The notes under the pieces were generated by a model. It ran no database searches, was not told the DNA's origin, and was given only the letters and a program-made list of their open reading frames with translations. The position numbers and the translations under genes are program-made. Source: Denitrobaculum tricleocarpae (lineage in GTDB: Bacteria > Pseudomonadota > Alphaproteobacteria > Kiloniellales > Kiloniellaceae). Taken from it: DNA of 64,000 nt. The DNA is taken from positions 1 through 64,000 of the forward strand of contig NZ_ML660054.1 in the NCBI RefSeq assembly GCF_007004665.1. The letters run 5' to 3'. Position 1 is the stretch's first letter. Each line of letters opens with the position of its first letter. Positions 15,657-22,632 of the stretch are shown here, piece after piece.

Positions 15657-17717
15657 TTATCCGTTGGGGACAATCCCCCGGTGGATAAGGATCTGCTGTA
15701 CGGCAAGCTCCAACGCGCCGGAGCGCATAAGCCGCTCCATCTGCATGTTGACCATCGCCTGCTCGTTTTGAATCTGCTGCCCTTCGGCCTCGGCCAGGGT
15801 CTTCTCTGCCTTCGCCTCGGTCTCCATCACCTTGGCTTCGGCTTCGATCATGTCCGGGTCCGGACCTGGCTCTGGCGGCATCTCTTCACCCTGCTCTGGG
15901 TCCGGCTCTATCAGCCCCTGCGCAATCATGGTCTTGCGGATGCGCTTGACCATCTCGTCGCCTTCAGGGAGATCTAGGTTCTTGATAAAAAGGTCCGAGA
16001 TTTGGTTCGCGATCTCCGGATTGCTCTTCATCAGTTCGATCATGGTATCTGCCGACTCCTGCCGCTTCGTGCTGAAGCTTGGCCCGGAGTTGACAATCAC
16101 ATCGTATTTGCCGGTTCCCAGGTCGTTGATGATGGCGCCCGTCTCAGGATCAAGCGCATTCACCTGCATCAGTTCCTCAGTGTCGTCTTCACCCAGAACC
16201 CGAATGATGCGTTCGCCATCGTAAATCTTGGGAATCAGGTCTACGAGCTGGCGCCCCGTGTAGCCAATCGACTGGCTGAGGTTGTCCATGTAGACGAACG
16301 TGCCAACGTCGCCTTGACGCTCTCGGGCAATAATCGCCTTGCCGCTGGTCTCGTTGGACTGCTGGCCAAGCGCCGCTGGATAGATGCCCGTGACACCGTT
16401 CATGTCCTCAAGAGCGATCTGCGCACTCTGAGCCAAGGCAACCGGGAACTCCGGCGTGCGCTCTCGCTTGGGCGGACCAGGGTTTTTGTCATCCGGGTTG
16501 TAGAGCAGATACGGCATGTTATCCGTGTTGGCCCGCTCATACAGATCCTCAAAGCCTGCAATCTGCGCTGGCGTCACGATGTAGGGCGCCTTCGGCTGCA
16601 GCGAGATCAGCTCCACCATTGCCGAGCGATCGTAGTTGTAAACCCGCTGTGCATCCTTCATGTGGCGCACGATGCCGTGGCGAATCACACGATCGTTGAT
16701 GTAGGTTTCTTCGCCTATCATCGGAATGATCGGAATGTATTTCCCAGGCCACTTTCGGGGCTGCTCCAGCACCTCAGCACCGTTGATCACAGCCCGCATG
16801 ACATCATGGCCGTCAACCTCGCGGGTCATCAGCCCCATGCCGAGAGCACGAGAGTTTCCGGCCTGCAATTGCGCTTCAGCCCACTGACCGGCCTCCTCTT
16901 CCGCCGCCGCCTTCTCCTCGGCAGTCCAGCCGGTCGAGTCGACCACCCGGCCATCCGGATACTTCGTCAGCTGCTTTTTGACGTCGCGCTTAAACCAGTA
17001 CTCCGCAACAGTGATGGTCTTGTTCTTGTACCAACGCGTGGACCATTCGCGGTTATGCTCGCCCTCGAAGTTCTCCATCCGGGCCTTCGGCCAGGTCGCC
17101 TTGAACTCCTCCTCGCTGTACTCTTCGAGCACAAAGCACCAGCGCGCGTCTTCCCGCGTGACCTCCTGCGCATCAGGGTCAAAGAAGACCGACAGCGGAT
17201 TGCGGATGCGCCTGACCCAGAGATCCTGATCGAATACGTCATCGCTGGCGTACTCGGTCGTGATGCGCCAGTGGCCTTGTCCACACTTGGCTGTGTTCTC
17301 CGCTGCCGTGATGTAGGCCGTCGTGGCAAAGGAGCGCTGCTCGATGTTGCGGATCAAGCCCGTGTAGATCTTGGCTACCTCGGGATCGGACCCGCTGTCG
17401 ACGGGCCGCACCTTGATTGCAGGCTTGTTTAGCCGGATATCACCGGTTACTTGCCGGATGTACTTCGGAATGTGGTTGAACGTCAGGACCGGGCGGTTGT
17501 CTTGCTCCCGCTCCTGTCTGACCCGCTCATCCCATTGCCCACCAATGCGATCAGCACCAGCGAACTCCATGTCGTCAACCATCTGCTCGTGGTTGTTGTC
17601 CTCGTACTGCCAGGAGCGCTCGTGCCGCTCTCTGGCCAGCACGAGCAGATCCTCGTCGTTCTTGGGTTCCTTAGGTGGCTCAGAGACTGCGGTGTCGGTG
17701 GCGTACTCGGCGGTCAT
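15657..17717 (-). CDS. Portal protein, P22 gp1-like (686 aa)
   Basis: Contains the family's conserved block REQDNRPVLTFNHIPKYIRQVTGDIRLNKPAIKVRP (about 65-105), then QRSFATTAYITAAENTAKCGQGHWRI, and GVTGIYPAALGQQSNETSGKAI in the middle. The C-terminus is a long Glu/Gln/Met-rich helix, as in the P22 portal barrel. Length is close to P22 portal (725 aa). The start ATG at 17717 overlaps the TerL-C stop (TGATG). It forms the dodecameric DNA channel. Confidence 0.88.
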   Translation of the reverse strand: MTAEYATDTAVSEPPKEPKNDEDLLVLARERHERSWQYEDNNHEQMVDDMEFAGADRIGGQWDERVRQEREQDNRPVLTFNHIPKYIRQVTGDIRLNKPAIKVRPVDSGSDPEVAKIYTGLIRNIEQRSFATTAYITAAENTAKCGQGHWRITTEYASDDVFDQDLWVRRIRNPLSVFFDPDAQEVTREDARWCFVLEEYSEEEFKATWPKARMENFEGEHNREWSTRWYKNKTITVAEYWFKRDVKKQLTKYPDGRVVDSTGWTAEEKAAAEEEAGQWAEAQLQAGNSRALGMGLMTREVDGHDVMRAVINGAEVLEQPRKWPGKYIPIIPMIGEETYINDRVIRHGIVRHMKDAQRVYNYDRSAMVELISLQPKAPYIVTPAQIAGFEDLYERANTDNMPYLLYNPDDKNPGPPKRERTPEFPVALAQSAQIALEDMNGVTGIYPAALGQQSNETSGKAIIARERQGDVGTFVYMDNLSQSIGYTGRQLVDLIPKIYDGERIIRVLGEDDTEELMQVNALDPETGAIINDLGTGKYDVIVNSGPSFSTKRQESADTMIELMKSNPEIANQISDLFIKNLDLPEGDEMVKRIRKTMIAQGLIEPDPEQGEEMPPEPGPDPDMIEAEAKVMETEAKAEKTLAEAEGQQIQNEQAMVNMQMERLMRSGALELAVQQILIHRGIVPNG

Positions 17718-18463
17718 CACGCCCCCTGCCAGCCGCCTGGAAGGCCAACACGACGCCTGCGGACGTATGGCTTGGGCTTAACGATCGCCTTGCGTAGCAT
17801 CATAATCCCGTACCGTGTTGCCGCCATAAGGTCGTCATACTCCTTCACCACCTTCCCATCCTTGCGGTGGTAGAGGCGGAACTCGTCAAACCAGTCATTC
17901 AGATGTGCGAAGACCTTCAGCCTGCCCGTCTGCATGCGCTCCAGCATGTCCATGAGCCCGGCCTCAACGCCGGTGCTGCCGTCTTCCCATTTTGCGTGCT
18001 CGTGAAGCATCTTCAGGCCCTGGTCGCCGTAAAGCTCACTCAGGGGGTTGCCGCTGCCTTTATCGTGCTGTAGGCCATCATGCGGCCATGCCCAGGGTAT
18101 CCAGTCGCCCCAGGGCTTCAGTGCAGCCGCATGGATAATCGGTGTCTGCTGTGCGCTGCGGTAGGCATGTGTGACATAGACGCAGTCCGCGTCGCGATCC
18201 CATGCCAGCTTGACCGCCGCTGTCGGATGATCCCAACCGAAGTCCAGTGCGCCAATCTGTGGCCAGATGTCAGGGATCTCGATCGGCTCTTGCGCTACAT
18301 CCTCATCGGGCACCGGAAAGATGCGCCCGCTGCCGAGGATCGGTATCCCCTTCGCCCGCGCATCCCGCTCATGGGCCGGATAGCTGGCTATGATCTCTTC
18401 GCGCTCTTCCTCGGTGTAGTGCTCAGCATCCCAGATGGTCATCCGGGTGACGTGGCGGGACAT
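17717..18463 (-). CDS. Terminase large subunit, C-terminal nuclease part (separate gene)
   Basis: 248 residues equal to the C-terminal half of an ordinary TerL: the linker DAEHYTEEEREEIIASYPAHERDARAKGIP, nuclease motif I GALDFGWDHPTAAV (Asp near residue 74), WAWPHDGLQHDKGSG, and final acidic motif EYDDLMAATRYG. The RNase-H-like nuclease cuts concatemeric DNA. Its start ATG overlaps the stop of the intervening 58-aa gene as TGATG. With TerL-N it sums to about 475-485 residues, a normal full length, so nothing appears lost. Confidence 0.85.
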   Translation of the reverse strand: MSRHVTRMTIWDAEHYTEEEREEIIASYPAHERDARAKGIPILGSGRIFPVPDEDVAQEPIEIPDIWPQIGALDFGWDHPTAAVKLAWDRDADCVYVTHAYRSAQQTPIIHAAALKPWGDWIPWAWPHDGLQHDKGSGNPLSELYGDQGLKMLHEHAKWEDGSTGVEAGLMDMLERMQTGRLKVFAHLNDWFDEFRLYHRKDGKVVKEYDDLMAATRYGIMMLRKAIVKPKPYVRRRRVGLPGGWQGA

Positions 18464-18639
18464 CAGTGTGCTTTGTTCATCCCGCGCAGCAACGCAAGTG
18501 CATCACGGGCCACTTCTTCCGGCCGCAAAAGCGTGGCTGTGCCCGCGCTTTCCGCCTTCAAAACCATTGTGCTCGGTATGATGTTGCCATCCGTATCTCG
18601 CTCAAATGTCCAGTCATCAAGCTCGTTTCTTTGGTCCAT
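18463..18639 (-). CDS. 58-aa protein inserted between the two terminase halves
   Basis: A complete frame, MDQRNELDDWTFERDTDG..., starts in the TerL-N stop (TGATG) and stops in the TerL-C start (TGATG), so all three are translationally coupled. The product is acidic at the start and ends RPEEVARDALALLRGMNKAH. It is not a piece of TerL and shows no homing-nuclease motif. Its exact nesting suggests a purposeful or domesticated insertion. Unknown function. Confidence 0.65.
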   Translation of the reverse strand: MDQRNELDDWTFERDTDGNIIPSTMVLKAESAGTATLLRPEEVARDALALLRGMNKAH

Positions 18640-19316
18640 CAGTCCTTAGGCTCCTCAGTCAGGAACATGCGAACCACCTCGCTCATGCCCAGCAGGGGCG
18701 TAAAGGTGATCATCGTGATACCGCGTGTCGCATTTGTCCGGGTCAGGCCTTCGGTGTAGATCTCCTGCGGCGGCTCCTCGTCGAACCAGACGCCGTCCAG
18801 GGTTTCGCCCTGCCACTTCTCGCGGCCCTTCTCATACGACTTAAATGCCAGTACAGACTCACCGCCGCTGACATGCTTAACGCGAACGCTATCCAAAGCA
18901 TCAGCAATGCCGCGAGCGTTAGCAGTATCCACAAGGCAGTCACCAGGGATCGCACCCGTGCCCCAAGCATGCTTCTGTTGCGGTGGTCCAACCAATATGC
19001 GCTGCGGGTTGTCTCTCGTGCTCTCACCGGTTACGCCAGAGGCCCAGAGACGCACAGGCCGGTCCCAGCGCCTGCCCTTCCACCAATCCGGATAGCGGCC
19101 CGTCAGGTGCATGGCCCACTCGGCACCGCCAGCCCAGGTCTTCCCCAGTTGGTTGCCAGCCATGAACAACCGCTCGCGATGCTCTGCACCGGCGTCGTGG
19201 AACTCTCGTTGCTTAGTGTAGGGCTTGTAGAAATGCAGGCGCTTAGTGGACAGTACCCGCTTCGTCTCCGCTAACAGGGCCTTCCTGTGCTCCGGACTCA
19301 GACTGTTCGAGAACAT
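18639..19316 (-). CDS. Terminase large subunit, N-terminal ATPase part (separate gene)
   Basis: Contains the packaging ATPase motifs: adenine-binding YKPYTKQREFHDAG (about 30-43), Walker A MAGNQLGKT (about 52-60), Walker B LDGVWFDEE (about 173-181) and coupling motif TMITFTPLLG (about 201-210). It ends TEEPKD just where intact homologues continue into the nuclease linker. The start at 19316 is chosen because homologues begin near SPEHRKALL; an ATG at 19352 is also open. The start overlaps TerS by at least 74 bases. Confidence 0.85.
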   Translation of the reverse strand: MFSNSLSPEHRKALLAETKRVLSTKRLHFYKPYTKQREFHDAGAEHRERLFMAGNQLGKTWAGGAEWAMHLTGRYPDWWKGRRWDRPVRLWASGVTGESTRDNPQRILVGPPQQKHAWGTGAIPGDCLVDTANARGIADALDSVRVKHVSGGESVLAFKSYEKGREKWQGETLDGVWFDEEPPQEIYTEGLTRTNATRGITMITFTPLLGMSEVVRMFLTEEPKD

Positions 19317-19761
19317 CTGCAAGTCGCGCGAGGACTGAGGGATCTGCATCATCTAGCGGTGACTTCTTGATGTTGATGGTTTTCTCGTCGCCATACTTTT
19401 TTGGCGCCAGCTTGGCAGCGATCCACTTCCGCGCATCCACGCGCAGCTTCGAGCGGCTCACGTGCTCATGGTCAACTACTGTGTACTTCGAACCGTCACT
19501 ATTCGTGCGTTCGACCCAGTCGTTTGTGCCGTCGTCCACAATCTCCAGAATTTCATCAAAGATCGCATCGGCTTGAGCTTCTCGTGCGCGCGCGTACTGC
19601 TGACGAAAGTCCTCCTTAGCCTCTATCCACCGATGGACTGTTCGATCTGTCGGCATGGCTTCGTTTCGACATATCTCTCGTAAGCTCTGTCCTTGTGCCA
19701 GAAGGTCGCAAATCTCTGTCGCAAGCTTTGCACTATACTTGCTCGGCCTTCCTCCGCTCAC
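19243..19761 (-). CDS. Terminase small subunit (172 aa)
   Basis: A GTG start at 19761 with a GGAG ribosome site gives VSGGRPSKYSAKLATEICDLLAQGQSLREICRNEAMPTDRTVHRWI, a homeodomain-like helix-turn-helix. Next comes a helical oligomerisation core (REAQADAIFDEILEIVDDG, VDARKWIAAKLAPKKYGD) and an acidic tail. This is the standard architecture of terminase_5-type small subunits, which recognise the pac/cos site. It directly precedes TerL. Confidence 0.88.
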   Translation of the reverse strand: MSGGRPSKYSAKLATEICDLLAQGQSLREICRNEAMPTDRTVHRWIEAKEDFRQQYARAREAQADAIFDEILEIVDDGTNDWVERTNSDGSKYTVVDHEHVSRSKLRVDARKWIAAKLAPKKYGDEKTINIKKSPLDDADPSVLARLADVLEQSESGAQEGPVSGDEAGTVH

Positions 19762-19762
19762 T

Positions 19763-20056
19763 TCACACTCCGTTCTGCGCTGCAATGACTGCTGCCCGAT
19801 ACTCGGCATCAAACCTCGAGTAGCGTTCGATCAGATCTTTGAAGCCCCTGCGAATTGCTTGACGCGCGCCTTCTTCCGTCCTGTCGTATGCGTTGAATAG
19901 AACCGCGATTGATCCAGGCCAACACACCCTCGCCTCGAAGTAGCCTTCGTATGGAAAGCGCGCTGGACGCACCCTAACCTGACCAGTCGCCTTGGCCTCT
20001 TGCAGGGCTCTCACCCATTTTACCGGTGGCTCACCACGCCAGTCTGCGATGCTCAC
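19763..20056 (-). CDS. Hypothetical phage protein upstream of terminase (97 aa)
   Basis: GTG start overlapping the stop of a mini-ORF; ends one base before the TerS start. The product SIADWRGEPPVKWVRALQEAKATGQVRV... has an RTEEGARQAIRRGFKDLIERYSRFDAEYR helical C-terminus. No known domain. Operon position suggests a packaging-associated or late regulatory role. Confidence 0.65.
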   Translation of the reverse strand: MSIADWRGEPPVKWVRALQEAKATGQVRVRPARFPYEGYFEARVCWPGSIAVLFNAYDRTEEGARQAIRRGFKDLIERYSRFDAEYRAAVIAAQNGV

Positions 20057-20109
20057 TTCACAAACCCCATCTTGATGCGCCGAACATCGCGGTAACAGAC
20101 TGTGGTCAT
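20053..20109 (-). CDS. Possible 18-codon coupled mini-ORF
   Basis: An ATG at 20109 overlaps the previous gene's stop (ATGA) and the TGA at 20053-20055 overlaps the next gene's GTG. The peptide MTTVCYRDVRRIKMGFVK is too short to judge. It may serve only to carry ribosomes to the next gene. Confidence 0.3.
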   Translation of the reverse strand: MTTVCYRDVRRIKMGFVK

Positions 20110-20360
20110 GCGGCGGTTACCCAGGAATACCGCATCCAGCTGTCGACGATGTGCTTGTGCTCTGCAGCGTGATAGGGCGCGAAAAGGATCAGATCTTTAT
20201 CTGGGCCACGCACCGTTATCCAAGACCTGCCGTCTGTCATTTTATCGATAGACACAGTGACTAGCGCCTCTTTCGGCACATCTGCAATGGATGGCACAAA
20301 CGGCACCGCAACTGTTGCTGAAGCGATAGCTGTGCCAATCAGAAACTCGCGGCGATTCAT
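20106..20360 (-). CDS. Small exported protein with twin-arginine-type signal (84 aa)
   Basis: The start at 20360 has GGAGG six bases upstream. The N-terminus MNRREFLIGTAIASATVAVPF carries an RREFL twin-arginine motif and hydrophobic core ending near VPSIA. The mature part of about 55 residues includes SIDKMTDGRSWITVRGPDKDLILFAPYH. Tat export of a tiny phage protein is unusual. First gene of the packaging operon; its 5' end faces the divergent operon at 20476. Function unknown. Confidence 0.6.
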   Translation of the reverse strand: MNRREFLIGTAIASATVAVPFVPSIADVPKEALVTVSIDKMTDGRSWITVRGPDKDLILFAPYHAAEHKHIVDSWMRYSWVTAA

Positions 20361-20408
20361 ACCCATCCTCCAGAAACGCAAAAAATGCTACTGTGTCAAC
20401 ATCAACCC

Positions 20409-20437
20409 TTGCAATGCTGCTACTCAGTAGCTATATT
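20409..20437 (+). promoter_or_regulatory. Promoter with palindromic operator for the 20476-21131 operon
   Basis: TTGCAA (20409-20414) and TATATT (20432-20437) are spaced by exactly 17 bases. The spacer ends in a perfect palindrome GCTACTCAGTAGC (20419-20431). A protein bound there would block polymerase; the XRE protein at the end of this operon is the obvious candidate. Confidence 0.6.
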
Positions 20438-20475
20438 AGATACATCAGCAGCTCACCAGCACATGGAGATAGCCA

Positions 20476-20916
20476 ATGACCGCCGACTTCCCAATCAAGA
20501 TCGAAAACCAGGCCGGTCAGTTCTTTCTCAACCAACACTGCTGGAAGACCGTCACCTGCAAAAACGCCGTCAAAGCCACCGTGAACACCATTCTGGACCA
20601 GCCAAACCTCTACATCACAGGCCTTTCGGTCGCCAAGACAGGCACGGTCTACATCGAAGTACAGTCAGGTCAATACGACCCCGATTATAAGCTTTTCGGC
20701 GATGGCGACGTGTTCAACATCCGGATATCGGACCACGAAAGTGCATACGGCGCCTACTCTCATGATGGCCGGACGGACAACTACACCGACCCTGACTTTG
20801 AAGTTTCCAAAACCGCGTTCATGTCAGAGGTCGAAGCCCTGGTTGAGTCCGCTCGCGAATACTTCGAAGACGCTGCGGAAATCAACGCAACACTGGCAAA
20901 GGCCCTGAACAAATGA
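20476..20916 (+). CDS. Hypothetical protein paired with XRE regulator (146 aa)
   Basis: Preceded by GGAGATAG ribosome signals. The product TADFPIKIENQAGQFFLNQHCWKTVTCKNAVKATVNTILDQP... appears to be an N-terminal alpha/beta part, a stretch HDGRTDNYTDPDFEVSK and a helical acidic C-terminus. No family recognised. It overlaps the XRE gene by 4 bases. The toxin-then-antitoxin order would fit a HigBA-like module, but I see no RelE/HigB signature, so this is only a possibility. Confidence 0.7.
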   Translation: MTADFPIKIENQAGQFFLNQHCWKTVTCKNAVKATVNTILDQPNLYITGLSVAKTGTVYIEVQSGQYDPDYKLFGDGDVFNIRISDHESAYGAYSHDGRTDNYTDPDFEVSKTAFMSEVEALVESAREYFEDAAEINATLAKALNK

Positions 20917-21131
20917 TGACCCCGGATCAATTCAAACGCTGGCGTAAACACCAGAGCTTCACGCAAAAACAAGCCGCAGAGGCCCTGGGTATTTCGTTCG
21001 CGTCCGTCAGGCTCTATGAGGCCGGAGAGCGCCCCGACTCACCGAAGCCGGTCGAAGTGCCAAAACATATTGAATTGGCCTGCGCTGCAGTGGCTCTCGG
21101 TATATCCTCATATGATGGGCCGCAGGGCTAA
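20913..21131 (+). CDS. XRE-family helix-turn-helix regulator (72 aa)
   Basis: TPDQFKRWRKHQSFTQKQAAEALGISFASVRLYEAGERPDSPKPVEVPKHIELACAAVALG is a compact Cro/C1-type HTH with the usual recognition helix (SFASVRLYEAGERP). Coupled to the gene before it, it likely represses their shared promoter through the palindrome at 20419-20431. Two tandem ATGs (20913 and 20916) can start it. Confidence 0.8.
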   Translation: MMTPDQFKRWRKHQSFTQKQAAEALGISFASVRLYEAGERPDSPKPVEVPKHIELACAAVALGISSYDGPQG

Positions 21132-21135
21132 ACGC

Positions 21136-21160
21136 AAAAACCCCCGCTGTATGCGAGGGT
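21136..21160 (-). terminator. Intrinsic terminator (minus strand)
   Basis: An 8-bp stem with one mismatch (ACCCCCGC / GCGAGGGT, 21140-21160, loop TGTAT) is followed on the minus strand by a run of five Ts (21136-21140) and TTT further on. It ends transcription coming from 21230 and beyond; the plus strand lacks a T run. Confidence 0.6.
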
Positions 21161-21229
21161 CTGTGTGGTGCTCTAGACGCACGTCTAAAGCTTGCCTGGA
21201 TTCTGCAATAACGGTGCCCAGATGTCAAG

Positions 21230-21679
21230 TCATGCCTCCAACGCCTCAATCATCAGATCAATCACGCGGCTGTCCCGGACCTTGTACCAGCGCGCAACCT
21301 TCTTCATGCCGTGACCGCAAAACCAGACATCATATAACGGCCCGATGCTGACGTGTTCCGCCTTACAGCGCTGGCGCCACTCCTTGTAGGTCCGATAGAC
21401 AATCATGTCTGACTTGGACATAAACTCGCTCGGCATGCCAAAGCGCTGCCTGCTATGATCCTGAGCCTGGATATTAGCTCCACCGTGAAGCATCCAGCCT
21501 CGGCGGAGTGTCATCGCGAGTTGCAGCACATCAGCTTCAGCCAAAGCATCCATAACCTGCTTCTCGCTGGACCTCTGACGGGTCTCTGTCTTGCTGATGC
21601 CACGTCCAGTACCCTGCTCTACCGTTACAGGCTCTGTGGGGCTGTGGTGCTCCTGGATGTCGAGGGGTTCGGTGTTCAT
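21230..21679 (-). CDS. Phage protein, possible late regulator (149 aa)
   Basis: The start at 21679 overlaps the stop of the 25-aa membrane peptide gene (ATGA); a start 12 bases earlier is possible. The C-terminus WFCGHGMKKVARWYKVRDSRVIDLMIEALEA looks like a helix-turn-helix, and the middle MSKSDMIVYRTYKEWRQRCKAEHVSIGPLYDV is helical. Last gene before a terminator, at the junction of early and late genes, where late-gene activators often lie. The regulatory role is inference. Confidence 0.6.
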   Translation of the reverse strand: MNTEPLDIQEHHSPTEPVTVEQGTGRGISKTETRQRSSEKQVMDALAEADVLQLAMTLRRGWMLHGGANIQAQDHSRQRFGMPSEFMSKSDMIVYRTYKEWRQRCKAEHVSIGPLYDVWFCGHGMKKVARWYKVRDSRVIDLMIEALEA

Positions 21680-21753
21680 TTTTTCATCCAATCCCAGACG
21701 GTGACGGCCAAGACGTATGCCAGCGGAAGCAAAAGCAGGTCAGCCCACTCCAT
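21676..21753 (-). CDS. 25-aa single-helix membrane peptide
   Basis: MEWADLLLLPLAYVLAVTVWDWMKK: one transmembrane helix with aromatic ends and a basic tail. Its stop overlaps the next gene's ATG. A GAAGAG-type ribosome site precedes it. Too short for homology but chemically coherent. It could be a small membrane effector. Confidence 0.45.
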   Translation of the reverse strand: MEWADLLLLPLAYVLAVTVWDWMKK

Positions 21754-21798
21754 CACTCTTCGCCCTGCTTGGCAGATTTGGCTTGTAAAGCCTGGAAA

Positions 21799-21978
21799 TC
21801 AGGTTTCATACCTAGGGTCCCTCTGCTTGCAGTCCGGACAAACCCAATCAAATTTTTCAGCCTCAAAAACCCTCTTGCAATCGGCGCATTGGTAACTGGC
21901 CTTTGCGCCGACCTGCCTTCGGTATGTTTCACTTTGACTACATCGAATCCGGTGAATTAGGTGTTCTTTTGCTGTCAT
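21799..21978 (-). CDS. Zinc-ribbon phage protein (59 aa)
   Basis: The start at 21978 overlaps the stop of the 46-aa gene. The chain TAKEHLIHRIRCSQSETYRRQVGAKASYQCADCKRVFEAEKFDWVCPDCKQRDPRYET has two CxxC knuckles (CADC and CPDC) forming a zinc ribbon. Binding partner unknown; probably nucleic acid or protein contact. Confidence 0.7.
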   Translation of the reverse strand: MTAKEHLIHRIRCSQSETYRRQVGAKASYQCADCKRVFEAEKFDWVCPDCKQRDPRYET

Positions 21979-22115
21979 CCCTCTGTCTCCTGTGCTGAAA
22001 ACTGAATTGCGATTCCGAGGCACGGTAATGGCAAGACATACAGTCTGCGGGACTTGCGGTCCCAGAACGCGCCAACCCAAACGTCATACCAAGCAAAGAG
22101 CGGTCGTATGGTCAT
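21975..22115 (-). CDS. Conserved-looking small phage protein (46 aa)
   Basis: MTIRPLFAWYDVWVGAFWDRKSRRLYVLPLPCLGIAIQF... is a pattern (IRPLxAWYDxWVGxFWDRKxRRLYxLPxPxxG) I recall as recurring in alphaproteobacterial phage genomes. Start 22115 follows the stop of the upstream gene immediately; its stop overlaps the zinc-ribbon start. Function unknown. Confidence 0.65.
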   Translation of the reverse strand: MTIRPLFAWYDVWVGAFWDRKSRRLYVLPLPCLGIAIQFSAQETEG

Positions 22116-22601
22116 TTACTCTGTCTCCTGTGCTGCTTTGGACTCGTAACGTTCAACCATTCGCTCGCAGAACCTGATGTGCGCATGACTAAATTCTGTG
22201 CGCAGCGGTATCTCGGTGAGACCGCTCAGTGTCGCCTCCAGCTCCTCCCGCCAAATTTGAGCATGTCCTTTCCAGATATCTGCGGGGGTTGGTGGGGTGT
22301 CGAGGGTGGCGTCGACTGGGCTTAGTTTCGATACCCCTGCGGGGGTTGGCGCGGGCTCGAAGGCCTCGCCTATCTCTCGAATTGCATCATCAGTAATTTT
22401 CTGCATTTCAGGACGCGGCTTTGGCGGATCCGCCAACATCCGTCTAAGGTGCTTCTCTGATTCCATCTTCTCCTCCATTCCTGCGCGCCGCCGCACCTCT
22501 GCAACAAACGCTTTGTTGTCTGAACAATGGGCCGGTGGGTGGCTTGACCTGCACTCTCTGGCAATCACCCACCATGCGGCTGAGAAGGCCTCGAAACCCA
22601 T
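22116..22601 (-). CDS. Hypothetical phage protein (161 aa)
   Basis: Starts MGFEAFSAAWWVIARECRSS with a GGAGAG ribosome site. A Pro-rich linker (FEPAPTPAGVSKLSPVDATLDTPPTPADI, about 80-108) includes two near-identical TPAG/TPAD turns encoded by repeated GGGGGTT tracts. The C-terminus (WREELEATLSGLTEIPLRTEFSHAHIRFCERMVERYES) is helical. Sits after the replication genes; role unknown. Confidence 0.6.
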   Translation of the reverse strand: MGFEAFSAAWWVIARECRSSHPPAHCSDNKAFVAEVRRRAGMEEKMESEKHLRRMLADPPKPRPEMQKITDDAIREIGEAFEPAPTPAGVSKLSPVDATLDTPPTPADIWKGHAQIWREELEATLSGLTEIPLRTEFSHAHIRFCERMVERYESKAAQETE

Positions 22602-22632
22602 TGTCTATCTCTCCTCTGCCTCTCGGCTGTTT

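Noticed and set aside
16002-17432. 476-aa plus-strand frame
   Set aside because: Exactly antisense to the portal gene; a product of GC-rich codon bias.
17717-19316. Simple frameshift in the terminase gene
   Set aside because: The halves are separated by a full 58-codon gene with its own start and stop and neat TGATG overlaps, not by a one- or two-base shift.
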